NCBI RefSeq assembly: GCF_014207255.1
Contig: NZ_JACHCZ010000005.1
Location: 356,731-420,730, forward strand
Reading direction: 5' to 3'
DNA length: 64,000 nucleotides
From: Pseudomonas sp. JAI120
Lineage (GTDB): Bacteria; Pseudomonadota; Gammaproteobacteria; Pseudomonadales; Pseudomonadaceae
Positions within the stretch are counted from its first letter, which is position 1, and each line of letters starts with the position of its first letter. A model generated the notes under the pieces. It ran no database searches and had not been told where the DNA came from. It worked only from the letters and a program-made list of their open reading frames with translations. Both the position numbers and the translations under genes were made by a program. Of the stretch, positions 32,985 to 42,175 are shown in pieces.

Positions 32985-33009
32985 CGGGAGGTATCCATGT
33001 TCATGTTTT

Positions 33010-33033
33010 TGACATGTCAGTATAGGCATGTCA
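33010..33033. promoter_or_regulatory. Upstream activator palindrome
   Basis: TGACATG-N10-CATGTCA, 7-bp perfect arms centred about 80 bp upstream of the sigma-54 promoter. An AT-rich stretch lies between, which would favour looping. It is the probable binding site of the adjacent enhancer-binding protein. Confidence 0.65.
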
Positions 33034-33095
33034 TAAAAATGAACACATTTTGTTTATTGTATTTTATAAATCCTTAATTATCAGAGACTTATAAA

Positions 33096-33112
33096 TTGGC
33101 ATAACCTTTGCT
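33096..33112 (+). promoter_or_regulatory. Sigma-54 (-24/-12) promoter
   Basis: TTGGCATAACCTTTGCT has the invariant GG and GC separated by 10 bp and matches the TGGCAY-N5-TTGCW consensus. It lies 58 bp before the start of the MocA-like gene. Confidence 0.85.
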
Positions 33113-33169
33113 CCTGCCCCTTTGCCAGTCAGGACTGTCCTGCGGCCAACAATAAAAAGGGGTCATTTC

Positions 33170-34186
33170 ATGAGTACACAGAACATCCGCCTGGGTTTGA
33201 TCGGTGCTGGTCGCATGGGCAGTTTCCACGGCCTGACCGCCGCGCGACACATCCCCGGCGCGACCCTCGCCGCCATCGCCGACCCCACTCCCGGTCAAGC
33301 CGCACGCCTGGCAGCCGAACTGGGCGTGGACAAGGTCTACACCGACCCGCAGCAGCTGCTCGACGACCCGGACATCGACGGCGTCATCATCGCCGCCCCC
33401 GCCCGCAGCCACGCCGAACTGGTGATCAGCGCCGCCCGCGCCGGCAAGGGGATCTTCTGCGAAAAACCCATGGCCATCACCCTCGACGAAGCCGACCGCG
33501 CCATTGCCGCCGCGGCCGATGCGCGCGTGCCGCTGCAGGTCGGCTTCAATCGACGTTTCGCCAAGAGTTTTCGCACTGCCCACCTCGATGTGGCGGCCGG
33601 CCGCATCGGCACGCCGCAATTGTTGCGTTCGCTGACCCGCGACCCGGCACTCAACAACCCGGCCAATTCGCCGCAATGGGTGATCTTCCTGGAAACCCTG
33701 ATCCACGACTTCGACACCCTGCGCTACCTCAACCCCGGTGCCGAAGCGGTGCAGGTGTATGTGATGGCCGACGCACTGATCGCGCCGGAATACAAAAGCA
33801 AAGGTTTCCTCGACACCGCCGTGGTCGCGATCCGCTTCGACAACGGTGCCATCGCCACCGCCGAGGCCAACTTCCAGGCGGTGTACGGCTACGACGTACG
33901 CGGCGAAGTGTTCGGCAGCGCCGGCATGCTGAGCATGGGCAGCCTCAACGACTCCGACCTGGTGCGCTACCTGGCCCAGGGCATCCAGGCCGACACCCAG
34001 CGTATGGACACCGACCTGCTGCGCGACGCCTACATCGCCGAACTCAACCACTTTGTCGACTGCCTGCGCAGCGGCGCCAAGCCCATGGCCAGTGGTGAAG
34101 ACGCGCGTGCCGCCCTGGCGATCGCCCGCGCCTGTATCGAGTCGTTCGAAACCGGCAAGGCCGTGGCCGTGCAGGGAGCCCGTTGA
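33170..34186 (+). CDS. Gfo/Idh/MocA-family dehydrogenase (inositol 2-dehydrogenase-like)
   Basis: A 338-residue NAD(P)-dependent oxidoreductase. The Rossmann motif is GLIGAGRMGSFH, the cofactor/catalytic motif is FCEKPMAIT, and the C-terminal active-site region has ETLIHDFDTLRY with the conserved Asp-His pair. The closest family members oxidise myo- or scyllo-inositol. AAAAGGGG precedes the ATG at 33170. It is first in a sigma-54-driven operon and its stop overlaps the next ATG. Confidence 0.9.
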   Translation: MSTQNIRLGLIGAGRMGSFHGLTAARHIPGATLAAIADPTPGQAARLAAELGVDKVYTDPQQLLDDPDIDGVIIAAPARSHAELVISAARAGKGIFCEKPMAITLDEADRAIAAAADARVPLQVGFNRRFAKSFRTAHLDVAAGRIGTPQLLRSLTRDPALNNPANSPQWVIFLETLIHDFDTLRYLNPGAEAVQVYVMADALIAPEYKSKGFLDTAVVAIRFDNGAIATAEANFQAVYGYDVRGEVFGSAGMLSMGSLNDSDLVRYLAQGIQADTQRMDTDLLRDAYIAELNHFVDCLRSGAKPMASGEDARAALAIARACIESFETGKAVAVQGAR

Positions 34187-34965
34187 TGAGCCCGTTCAAA
34201 CTGGCGATCAGTGCCGAGATGGTGTTTCTCGACCTGCCCTTCATCGAGCGCGTGAAGCGCATCCATGCACTGGGTTTCAGCGCGGAGATCTGGAATTGGA
34301 CCAATAAAGACATCAGCGCCCTGGCCGCCACCGGCGCCGATTTCACCTCGATGACCGGCTATATCAGCGGTACCCTCACCGACCCCGACGGCATCCGCCA
34401 ACTGCTCGACAGCGCGCGCGAATCCATCGGCGTCGCCGAGCGCCTGAACTGCCCCAGCCTCAACCTGCACGGCACCGGCCTGGGGGACGGCGGCCTGCCG
34501 GTGCAGCCCGTGAGCCAGACCACCGGACGCATGTGGCTGAGCGCGTGCAAGGCGCTGGAAAAAATCGCGCGCCTGGGCGAAGACGCCGGTCGCGTGTTCC
34601 TGCTGGAAAACCTCAACACCGAGGTCGACCACCCCGGCACCCCGTTCGCCCGCGCCGACGACACCCTGGCGCTGATCGAAGCCGTGGGCAGCCCGCACCT
34701 GAAAATGAACCTGGACCTGTACCACGCGCAGATCGGCGAAGGAAACCTGATCGAGCTGATCCAGCGCGCAGGCAGCGCCATCGGTGAAATCCAGGTGGCC
34801 GACGTGCCCGGACGCAAGGAGCCCGGCACCGGCGAAATCCACTACCCGGCCATTGCCAGGGCCCTGCACGCCATGGGATACAACGGCGTGGTCGGCCTCG
34901 AAGGCTGGGCCAGCGGCGACAGCGAGTTGGCCCTGGAGCGTTTCCGTCAAGCGTTCACCCTATAA
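34186..34965 (+). CDS. Hydroxypyruvate isomerase-like TIM-barrel protein
   Basis: A 259-residue AP-endonuclease-2-like barrel related to Hyi/OtnI. The metal ligands are visible in LLENLNTEVDHP (Glu), MNLDLYHAQI (Asp, His), EIQVADVPGRKEPGTGEI and the final GLEGW (Glu). The ATG at 34186 shares its A with the stop of the dehydrogenase gene. It probably isomerises the keto product of the upstream dehydrogenase. The exact sugar is unknown. Confidence 0.85.
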   Translation: MSPFKLAISAEMVFLDLPFIERVKRIHALGFSAEIWNWTNKDISALAATGADFTSMTGYISGTLTDPDGIRQLLDSARESIGVAERLNCPSLNLHGTGLGDGGLPVQPVSQTTGRMWLSACKALEKIARLGEDAGRVFLLENLNTEVDHPGTPFARADDTLALIEAVGSPHLKMNLDLYHAQIGEGNLIELIQRAGSAIGEIQVADVPGRKEPGTGEIHYPAIARALHAMGYNGVVGLEGWASGDSELALERFRQAFTL

Positions 34966-34984
34966 CAATAAAAGGAACACCCTC

Positions 34985-35911
34985 ATGCATCGCTATTCAT
35001 TGCTTGTTGCTGCGTTTTTACTGCTGTTCAGCCAATGGACCTTCGCCGCGTATCGCATCGGCGTGAGCATCGCGCGGGTCGACGATAACTTCATGACCTA
35101 CGTGCGCACCGGCCTGGAAAATGCCGCTAAACAACAGGACGTGCAGATCCAGTTCGAAGACGCCCAGGGCGACGTGGTGCGCCAGCTCAACCAGGTCGAA
35201 GGCTTTCTCAACCAGAAAGTCGACGCCGTGATCGTGCTGCCGGTGGACACCGCCGCCACCGCCAACATGACCCGCGCCGCCGTGGCAGCCAAGACGCCGC
35301 TGGTGTACGTCAACCGCCACCCGGATGAGCGCACCTTGCCCAAGGGCGTGGTCACCGTGGCGTCCAACGATATCGAAGCCGGGCAATTGCAGATGCGCTA
35401 CCTCGCGGAAAAACTCGGCGGCAAAGGCAATGTGGCGATCATCATGGGCGACCTCGCGCAGAACGCCACCCATGACCGCACCGAAGGCGCCAAGCAGGTG
35501 CTCAAGGACTTTCCCGGCATCAAGGTGGTCGAGCAGCAAAGCGCCGAATGGCAACGCAGCAAGGGCATGGACCTGACCAGCAACTGGCTGCTGGCGGGCA
35601 CGCAGTTTGATGCCATCGTCGCCAACAACGATGAAATGGCGATTGGCGCGGCCATGGCCTTGCAACAGTCGGGCAAGGCCAAGGGTGAGATCGCGATTAT
35701 TGGCATCGACGGCTTGCCCGACGGTTTGGCGGCGATCAAGCGAGGCATGCTCACCGCCTCGGTGTTCCAGGACCCCAAGGCCCAGGCCACGCAAGCGGTG
35801 CAGTCGGCGATCAAGATGATCAAGGGCGAGCCGATCGAGTCGGAGGTGTGGGTGCCGTTCGAGCTCATTAAGCCGGAACAGGTGGCGGTGTTCGAACAGC
35901 GCTACAAGTAA
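34985..35911 (+). CDS. Periplasmic sugar-binding protein of an ABC importer (RbsB/MocB-like)
   Basis: A 308-residue protein with a Sec signal ending TFAA (about residue 22). Peripla_BP_4 domain features are YRIGVSIARVDDNFMTYVRT, NQKVDAVIVLPVDT, VYVNRHPDE and IIGIDGLPDGLAAIKRGML. It is third in the sigma-54 operon. No ATPase or permease gene follows; a REP terminator-like hairpin closes the unit. It must use a transporter encoded elsewhere or act in sensing. Confidence 0.9.
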   Translation: MHRYSLLVAAFLLLFSQWTFAAYRIGVSIARVDDNFMTYVRTGLENAAKQQDVQIQFEDAQGDVVRQLNQVEGFLNQKVDAVIVLPVDTAATANMTRAAVAAKTPLVYVNRHPDERTLPKGVVTVASNDIEAGQLQMRYLAEKLGGKGNVAIIMGDLAQNATHDRTEGAKQVLKDFPGIKVVEQQSAEWQRSKGMDLTSNWLLAGTQFDAIVANNDEMAIGAAMALQQSGKAKGEIAIIGIDGLPDGLAAIKRGMLTASVFQDPKAQATQAVQSAIKMIKGEPIESEVWVPFELIKPEQVAVFEQRYK

Positions 35912-35933
35912 ATCGAAGATAAGGACATCCAAA

Positions 35934-35968
35934 TGTGGGAGGGGCTTGCCCCTTCCCACATTTTTTAC
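35934..35968. repeat. REP hairpin with T run, probable terminator
   Basis: TGTGGGAGGGGC-TTG-CCCCTTCCCACA followed by TTTTTT, 23 bp after the binding-protein stop. It probably terminates the sigma-54 operon and faces the convergent gene. Confidence 0.75.
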
Positions 35969-35979
35969 AGTGCAGGCCT

Positions 35980-36807
35980 TCAGTCCAGGTCACTTGCGTC
36001 ATGCCGCTCGGGCAACTGTTCCTCGCCCGACACCCGATTCACCCGCCGCCCACGCTGCACCGCAGGCCGCGCATCAATCGCGTCGGCCCAGCGCTGTACG
36101 TGCTTGTACTCGTGCACCGACAGAAACTCCGCCGCCCCATACAAGCGGCCTTTGACCAGCCCGCCGTACCACGGCCAGATGGCAATGTCGGCGATGGTGT
36201 ATTCATCCCCGGCAATGTATTCGCTCACGGCCAGGCGCTGGTCCAGTACATCCAACTGGCGCTTGGTTTCCATGGCAAAGCGGTTGATCGGGTATTCCAT
36301 CTTGCTCGGCGCATAGGCATAGAAATGCCCGAAGCCACCGCCCAGGTACGGCGCGCTGCCCATCTGCCAGAACAACCACGACAGGCACTCCGCGCGGGCA
36401 GCAGGCTCGGTGGGGAAGAAGGCGCCGAACTTCTCGGCCAGGTACTGCAGGATCGCGCCGGATTCAAACACACGAATCGGCTGGGCGCCGCTGTGGTCCA
36501 TCAAGGCCGGGATCTTGGAGTTCGGGTTGACCGCGACAAAGCCGCTGCCGAACTGGTCGCCGTCGCCGATCTTGATCAGCCAGGCGTCGTACTCCGCGCC
36601 GCTGTGCCCCAGGGCCAGCAGCTCTTCAAGGAGGATGGTGACCTTCTGCCCGTTGGGCGTGGCCAGGGAGTACAGCTGCAGCGGATGCTTGCCGACCGGC
36701 AATTCCTTTTCATGGGTGGCACCGGCGATGGGGCGATTGATGCTGGCGAAGGTGCCGCCGCTTTCGGCGTCCCAGGTCCAGACTTTCGGGGGTACATATT
36801 CGGTCAT
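35980..36807 (-). CDS. yghU: YghU-type glutathione S-transferase / disulfide-bond oxidoreductase
   Basis: A 275-residue nu-class GST with an extended N-terminus (PPKVWTWDAESGGTFASINR) typical of YghU. The GST-N fold follows (LYSLATPNGQKVTILLEELL), with NPNSKIPALMD and FESGAILQYLAEKF. YghU reduces disulfide bonds with two bound glutathiones. ATG 36807 is the start; the open frame to 37263 is antisense-like overlap with the MFS gene. It lies 44 bp after the MFS gene on the same strand. Confidence 0.9.
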   Translation of the reverse strand: MTEYVPPKVWTWDAESGGTFASINRPIAGATHEKELPVGKHPLQLYSLATPNGQKVTILLEELLALGHSGAEYDAWLIKIGDGDQFGSGFVAVNPNSKIPALMDHSGAQPIRVFESGAILQYLAEKFGAFFPTEPAARAECLSWLFWQMGSAPYLGGGFGHFYAYAPSKMEYPINRFAMETKRQLDVLDQRLAVSEYIAGDEYTIADIAIWPWYGGLVKGRLYGAAEFLSVHEYKHVQRWADAIDARPAVQRGRRVNRVSGEEQLPERHDASDLD

Positions 36808-36851
36808 GCTTACGGCTCCAGAAGCGTTTGCGATCAGCGAAGCGCTTGAGA

Positions 36852-38090
36852 CTAAACCAAAGACGGGTGGTGCGTCACACTCCCCGCCGCAGCGTGCCGG
36901 GGCACCTGCACTCGCAGCGCGATCAACAAGGCCGCCAGCAGCATCAAGCAACCCGCGCCCAGAAACACCCCGTCGATGCCGGTGGCACTGAACATCGCGC
37001 CCCCGCCCGCCGCACCCGCCGCGATGGCCGATTGCACCGAAGCGACCACCATGCCGCCGGCACTTTCGGCCTGATCCGGCACCGCACGCGCCACCCAGTT
37101 CGACCACGCCACCGGCACCCCGCCGAAGGCCATGCCCCACAGCGCCAGGAGCAATGCCTGACCCGGCAGTGACGCAGGCAGCAACACCAGGGCCAACGCA
37201 GCGACGCCCACCAGGACCGGCATCAACACCAGGGTGCCCCGGGGGTTGCGCACCAGCAACCACCCGGCCAGCAGCGTGCCGACAAAATTCGCCGCGCCGA
37301 ACCCCAGCAGCATCAACGCCAGCCCCTGGGTGCCGACCCCGGTGGCGCTTTCCAGAAACGGGCGAATGTAGGTAAACAGCGCGAAGTGCCCGGTGTGCAC
37401 CAGCACGCAGCCGAACATGCCGATGGCAATGCCGGGGCGCAGCAGTACATCAAGCACGGTGCGCAGGCGCGCGGTGCCGCTGGGTGCCAGGCGCGGCAGC
37501 GTGAACAGCTGGAAGGCCAGGGTCACCACGCCGACGGCGGCCGCAGCCACAAATGCACTGCGCCAGCCATACAGGTCCCCCAGGTAGCTGCCCAATGGCA
37601 CCGCGACCACGGTACCCACCGCAATGCCGCTGAAGATGATCGACAAGGCACGCGGCAGCAATGCCGCCGGTACCAGGCGCATCGCAACGGCCGCCGCCAT
37701 GCTCCAGAAACCGCCGAGGGCAATGCCCAGCAGGATACGCATCAACAACAGCACCAGGAGGCTGGACGAGAACGCCACCAGCAGGTTGGACGCAATCATC
37801 AGCGTGGAGAAACCCAACAGCACCAGGCGCCGGTCGATGCCGCGCGTCAGGCCAGGCACCAGCAAACCGGCGAACAACGCCACCACCGCCGTAACCGTGA
37901 CCGCTTGCCCGGCCAACGCTTCCGACACGCCCAGGTCCAAGGCCATCGGCGTCAGCAGGCTGGCCGGCAGGTACTCCGCCGTGAGCAGGCCGAACACGCC
38001 CATCGCCAGAGAAAACACCGCCATCCAGGCCGGCGTGGTCGGTTCTGCCCTGCCATCGACAGGGGCATGGGACACACAATCATTCATCAC
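36852..38090 (-). CDS. MFS exporter (NepI/AraJ-like drug:H+ antiporter-1 family)
   Basis: A 412-residue, 12-helix transporter. DHA1-type motifs are FGLLTAEYLPASLLTPMA at the start, GLTRGIDRRLVLL in the first cytoplasmic loop, and LLGIALGGFWSMAAAVAMRL in helix 4-5, close to NepI, a purine nucleoside exporter. It is divergent from an AraC regulator across 58 bp and in an operon with yghU. Confidence 0.87.
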   Translation of the reverse strand: MMNDCVSHAPVDGRAEPTTPAWMAVFSLAMGVFGLLTAEYLPASLLTPMALDLGVSEALAGQAVTVTAVVALFAGLLVPGLTRGIDRRLVLLGFSTLMIASNLLVAFSSSLLVLLLMRILLGIALGGFWSMAAAVAMRLVPAALLPRALSIIFSGIAVGTVVAVPLGSYLGDLYGWRSAFVAAAAVGVVTLAFQLFTLPRLAPSGTARLRTVLDVLLRPGIAIGMFGCVLVHTGHFALFTYIRPFLESATGVGTQGLALMLLGFGAANFVGTLLAGWLLVRNPRGTLVLMPVLVGVAALALVLLPASLPGQALLLALWGMAFGGVPVAWSNWVARAVPDQAESAGGMVVASVQSAIAAGAAGGGAMFSATGIDGVFLGAGCLMLLAALLIALRVQVPRHAAAGSVTHHPSLV

Positions 38091-38148
38091 AGGACATCCT
38101 CAGGCATTTACGTGATGGCCAGTCTAGGTTTGCCCTTCAGGATGATCT

Positions 38149-39150
38149 ATGATTCAAACCCTTGAGTTCTTGACCGAAACCCCGAACATGCCAGCCGACA
38201 ACGCATTCACCCTGTCCTCCGAGCTGATCAATGAGCTGCTGCGCAGCATGCGCCTGCGCGGCGTGCAGTACCGGCGCATCCAGGCCGGGCCGGTGTTCGG
38301 CATCAGCTTTGCGGCCAAGCCAGGCCATGCGTATTTCCATTTTCTGGCCGCCGGCTGCGCGACCCTGCGCCTGCACGACGGCAGCCTCTTTGAGTTGTCG
38401 GCCGGCAATGCGGTGTTTATCGCCCACGGTGGCGCCCATGCGCTGCTGTCCAACCCGGATGATCCCGTGCAGGACATCGCCAGCTTCGACGCTGCACCGC
38501 TGGGCGATACCGTGTGCGCGGTGAATGCCTCGCCCTTTGCTCCCTCCAGCACCCTGCTGTTCAGCGCCTGCATGGAGTTCGAGCTCGACAGCATCCAAGG
38601 CCTCGGCAACCTGATGCCGGCCTTGATGCTGATCGACGCCGGGGGCCAGCGTTACCCCGGCTTGATGCCGATCCTGGCGGTGATGGAACGCGAAGTCTCC
38701 AGCGCCCGCGTCGGTTATGCCGGCATCCTTGCGCGCCTGGCCGATGTGGTGGCGGCGATGATCGTGCGGGGCTGGGTCGAGTGCGCCTGCGCTAATGCGT
38801 CGGGCCTCGCGGCCGCGTTGCGCGACACCCGCCTGGCCGGCGCCCTGCTCGCCCTGCACCAGCAACCGGGACGCGACTGGAGCGTGGCCGAACTGGCGGC
38901 GCACTGTCATACCTCACGCTCGGTGTTCGCGGATCGTTTCCAGGCGACCCTGGGGGTACCGCCGCTGCGTTACGTGACCGAGCTGCGCATGCGCCTCGCC
39001 AGCCAGTGGCTGACCCTTGAGCGACTGCCCATCGAAGAAGTGGCGTACCGCCTCGGCTATACCTCCCAGGCGGCCTTCAGTCGCGCCTACAAACGCATCA
39101 CCGGGCAACCGCCGGGCGCCAGCCGCCAAGGCTTCAGGAGCCCGGCATGA
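38149..39150 (+). CDS. AraC-family regulator with cupin-like N-terminal domain
   Basis: A 333-residue regulator. The N-terminal cupin_6-like domain (residues about 20-200) has FHFLAAGCATLRLHDGSLFE and GDAVF-type turn AGNAVFIAHGGAHALL. The C-terminal double HTH is SVAELAAHCHTSRSVFADRF and IEEVAYRLGYTSQAAFSRAY. Divergence from the MFS-yghU pair suggests it regulates their expression. Confidence 0.9.
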   Translation: MIQTLEFLTETPNMPADNAFTLSSELINELLRSMRLRGVQYRRIQAGPVFGISFAAKPGHAYFHFLAAGCATLRLHDGSLFELSAGNAVFIAHGGAHALLSNPDDPVQDIASFDAAPLGDTVCAVNASPFAPSSTLLFSACMEFELDSIQGLGNLMPALMLIDAGGQRYPGLMPILAVMEREVSSARVGYAGILARLADVVAAMIVRGWVECACANASGLAAALRDTRLAGALLALHQQPGRDWSVAELAAHCHTSRSVFADRFQATLGVPPLRYVTELRMRLASQWLTLERLPIEEVAYRLGYTSQAAFSRAYKRITGQPPGASRQGFRSPA

Positions 39151-39263
39151 GGACATCCTTGCCGACCGATTGGGCAGTGGGTGGAGACGTAACGGCCATT
39201 GCGCAGGATGACCGAGTAACCTTAATCTCTTGAGCCCATCACCCTGATAGCAGTGGAGGCTTC

Positions 39264-39860
39264 ATGAAACTGGTCGGCATGCTGGACTCGCCTTACGTAC
39301 GCCGCGTGGCAATTTCCCTGGACCTGTACGGGGTGGATTTCGTGCATGAACCCTTGTCCGTGTTCCGCACCTTCAACGAATTTGCGCAGATCAACCCGGT
39401 GGTCAAGGCCCCTACCCTGGTGCTGGACGATGGCACGGTATTGATGGACTCCAGCCTGATCCTGGAGTACCTCGAAGCCCTGGCCCCGGCTGACAGGAAG
39501 CTGCTGCCCCAACAACTGGCGGCACTGGCCAAGGACTTGCACGTTCTGGGACTGGCGCTGGCAGCCTGTGAGAAGAGCGTGCAGATCGTCTATGAACACA
39601 ACCTGCGCCCGGCCGAGAAACTGCATGCACCGTGGCTTGAGCGCGTGACCGGCCAATTGCTCGCGGCCTATGGGTTGCTGGACAAGCAACTGGGCGACAG
39701 CGAAGCACTGACCCAGGCGTCGATTACGGCGGCGGTGGCGTGGTCGTTCAGCCAGTTCACCGTGGCGTCGGTGGTCAAGGCGGATGCGTTTCCCAACCTG
39801 CAACGGCATACCGAAAGGCTGGAGCAGCATCCGGCGTTCAAGCGTTACCCCATCGAATAA
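39264..39860 (+). CDS. Glutathione S-transferase family protein
   Basis: A 198-residue GST. The thioredoxin-fold half is MKLVGMLDSPYVRRVAISLD with Ser9 as probable catalytic residue. It continues with NPVVKAPTLVLDDGTVLMDS and the all-helical C-terminal half. It stands 113 bp after the AraC gene with no obvious promoter assignment. The substrate is unknown. Confidence 0.9.
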   Translation: MKLVGMLDSPYVRRVAISLDLYGVDFVHEPLSVFRTFNEFAQINPVVKAPTLVLDDGTVLMDSSLILEYLEALAPADRKLLPQQLAALAKDLHVLGLALAACEKSVQIVYEHNLRPAEKLHAPWLERVTGQLLAAYGLLDKQLGDSEALTQASITAAVAWSFSQFTVASVVKADAFPNLQRHTERLEQHPAFKRYPIE

Positions 39861-39876
39861 GCGACACAGCTTCAAA

Positions 39877-39964
39877 TGTGGGAGGGGGCTTGCTCCCGAT
39901 GGCGGTGTGTCAGTCAGCAGATGTATTACTGAAAGACTGCTATCGGGGCAAGCCCCCTCCCACA
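39877..39964. repeat. REP pair
   Basis: TGTGGGAGGGGGCTTGCTCC and GGGGCAAGCCCCCTCCCACA face each other between convergent GST and SDR genes. Confidence 0.88.
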
Positions 39965-39997
39965 TTGGTCTGTGTTGTCTGAGAGAGGGTGTTCGGC

Positions 39998-40765
39998 TCA
40001 GACCCAGCCGCCATCCACAATAAAGTTCTGCGCCGAACACATCGCCGACGCATCGGAAGCAAGAAACAGCGCCATATTGGCGATGTGTTCCGGCAGTACG
40101 CTGCCGGGCAGGCACTGGCTGCGGCTGATCAGTTCCTTGGCGGCGTCATCCACCCACATGGCCAGCTGTTTTTCGGTCATCACCCAGCCCGGCACCAGCG
40201 TGTTCACACGGATACGGTTGGGCCCCAGCTCGCGTGCCAGCGCGCGGGTCATGCCGTGGGCGGCGGCCTTGCTGGCGGCGTACACCGGGTAGCCGGCGGA
40301 GGCCATCATCCAGCCGACGGAGCCGAGGTTGATGATCGAGCCGCTGCCGGCACGTTTCATCATCGGCACCACGGCCTTGGCGGCAAAGAAGGCGTGCTTC
40401 AGGTTGACCGAGATCAGCTTGTCGAAGGTTTCCGAATCGACTTCTTCCAGGGTGTGGCGCACGTCATTGGCGGCGTTGTTCACCAGCACGGTGATCGGCC
40501 CCAGGGAATGCTCGAAGCGCCCTATCGCCGCCTTGTAGGCGATTTCATCGGTGATGTCGCAACACACGAACTCCACGGCATGCCCCTGGGAACTCAACAG
40601 CGCCGCCAGGCGTTCACCCTGGCTTTGCGCGCGGTCCACAAACCCGACCTTGGCACCCTGCACGGCGAAGGCCCGCACCATGAATTCGCCGATCCCCGAG
40701 GCGCCCCCGGAAATCAATACGGTCTTGCCCTTGAGGTCGGGATAAACGGCGTGTTCAGTACTCAT
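39998..40765 (-). CDS. SDR dehydrogenase, probable L-arabinose 1-dehydrogenase
   Basis: A 255-residue short-chain dehydrogenase. The nucleotide motif is ISGGASGIGEFM, with NNAAND and catalytic INLGSVGWMM with YPVYAASKAA (Ser, Tyr, Lys). The sequence resembles SDR aldose dehydrogenases (galactose, xylose, arabinose). It is divergent from the mutarotase gene, next to the arabinose importer and oxidative pathway genes, so oxidation of L-arabinose to the lactone is the likely first step. It could accept D-galactose too. Confidence 0.82.
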   Translation of the reverse strand: MSTEHAVYPDLKGKTVLISGGASGIGEFMVRAFAVQGAKVGFVDRAQSQGERLAALLSSQGHAVEFVCCDITDEIAYKAAIGRFEHSLGPITVLVNNAANDVRHTLEEVDSETFDKLISVNLKHAFFAAKAVVPMMKRAGSGSIINLGSVGWMMASAGYPVYAASKAAAHGMTRALARELGPNRIRVNTLVPGWVMTEKQLAMWVDDAAKELISRSQCLPGSVLPEHIANMALFLASDASAMCSAQNFIVDGGWV

Positions 40766-40857
40766 AAAAGGATGCCTCGATCAATTAGTCTTATTTTATT
40801 TTACGAAACCGGGGTAAAAGGCTATAAATTCGCTGTCACAACGACAAAATATCGCTA

Positions 40858-40870
40858 TTAGTAGAACTAT
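40858..40870. promoter_or_regulatory. WTAGT-N3-ACWAT palindrome (copy 1) between SDR and mutarotase genes
   Basis: TTAGT-AGA-ACTAT, 31 bp before the mutarotase start. The same motif occurs twice in the intergenic region upstream of arabonate dehydratase, so it is a candidate operator of the local GntR regulator. Confidence 0.55.
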
Positions 40871-40901
40871 TCCACTCAAAACAACAAAAGGAAGTTCGAC
40901 C

Positions 40902-42050
40902 ATGAAGCACCCTCGATACCTGCTGTCCGGCCTGGCGCTGTCCATGATGATCGCCAGCGGCGGCGCCCAGGCGGCCGGTCTGAGCAGCGAGCAAAAACCT
41001 TTCGGTAAAACCAACGACGGCACTGCCGTCGAACAATACATCTTGCGCAACAGTCACGGCATGCAAGCCACGGTGATCACCTACGGCGGCGTGTTGCAAT
41101 CGCTGAAAGTGCCGGACAAAAACGGCAAGGTCGACGATGTGGTGCTGGGCTTTGACGACGTGCAAGGCTATCAAAGCGGTACGGCGTTTTTCGGCGCAAC
41201 CATCGGCCGCTTCGGCAATCGTCTGGCCGGCGGCGCCTTTGAACTCGACGGCAAGCGCTTCCAGGTGCCGCTCAACGACGGCCCCAACTCACTGCATGGC
41301 GGCGCCCAGGGCTTCGACAAGCAGGTGTGGAAGGCCGAGTCGGTCAAGGACAAGGACTCGGTCGGCGTGAAGCTGAGCTACCTGTCCAAGGACGGTGAGA
41401 TGGGTTTTCCCGGTAACTTGAAAACCGAAGTCACCTACCGCCTCAACGACAAGAACGAACTGCACATCGACTACAAAGCCACCACCGACAAACCGACGGT
41501 GCTCAACCTCACCAACCACAGCTACTTCAACCTGGCCGGTGCGGGTAACGGCGACATCCTCAAGCAAGTCGCGACCTTGCATGCCAGCCATTACACCCCG
41601 GTGAACGCCACCTTGATTCCGACCGGCGAACTCGCACCGGTCAAGGGCACGCCGATGGACTTCCTCAAGCCCACCCCGATTGGGCAGCACATCAAGGAGG
41701 ATCATCCGCAGCTCAAGTTTGCCGAGCCAAAACAGGGTGGGTTTGACTTCAACTGGGCGCTGGACACCAAAGGCGACGTCAAGCAACTGGCCGCCGAGGT
41801 GCATGACCCGGCGTCAGGCCGGCGCTTGCAGCTCTACACCAGCGAGCCGGGCGTGCAGTTCTATACCAGCAACTTCCTGGATGGTTCGGTGAAGGGCAAA
41901 GGTGGCAAGACCTACCTGCACTGGAGTGGTTTCACCTTGGAGACCCAGCACTATCCGGATGCGCCTAACCAACCGACGTTTGCCTCGACCCGTTTGAATC
42001 CAGGACAGACGTATACCCAGAACACCGTCTTCAAGTTCTCCGCTGATTAA
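40902..42050 (+). CDS. galM: Periplasmic aldose 1-epimerase (mutarotase)
   Basis: A 382-residue mutarotase with a Sec signal ending AQAAG. Family motifs are TYGGVLQSLKVPDKNG, GRFGNRLAGGAFELDG, LTNHSYFNLAG (catalytic His) and the Glu in HWSGFTLETQHYPDAPN. It interconverts alpha and beta anomers of aldoses in the periplasm, here presumably supplying the anomer used by the SDR or the importer. AAGGAAG precedes the ATG. Confidence 0.93.
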   Translation: MKHPRYLLSGLALSMMIASGGAQAAGLSSEQKPFGKTNDGTAVEQYILRNSHGMQATVITYGGVLQSLKVPDKNGKVDDVVLGFDDVQGYQSGTAFFGATIGRFGNRLAGGAFELDGKRFQVPLNDGPNSLHGGAQGFDKQVWKAESVKDKDSVGVKLSYLSKDGEMGFPGNLKTEVTYRLNDKNELHIDYKATTDKPTVLNLTNHSYFNLAGAGNGDILKQVATLHASHYTPVNATLIPTGELAPVKGTPMDFLKPTPIGQHIKEDHPQLKFAEPKQGGFDFNWALDTKGDVKQLAAEVHDPASGRRLQLYTSEPGVQFYTSNFLDGSVKGKGGKTYLHWSGFTLETQHYPDAPNQPTFASTRLNPGQTYTQNTVFKFSAD

Positions 42051-42061
42051 AACCGCTTTAC

Positions 42062-42150
42062 TGTGGGAGGGGGCTTGCCCCCGATTGCGGAGTGTCAGTC
42101 TGCATATTTGCTTCTGATACACCGCCATCGGGGGCAAGCCCCCTCCCACA
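42062..42150. repeat. REP pair
   Basis: TGTGGGAGGGGGCTTGCCCC and GGGGCAAGCCCCCTCCCACA between the convergent galM and araH genes. Confidence 0.9.
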
Positions 42151-42175
42151 TTTTGAGCCTCACATGAAAAGAAGT

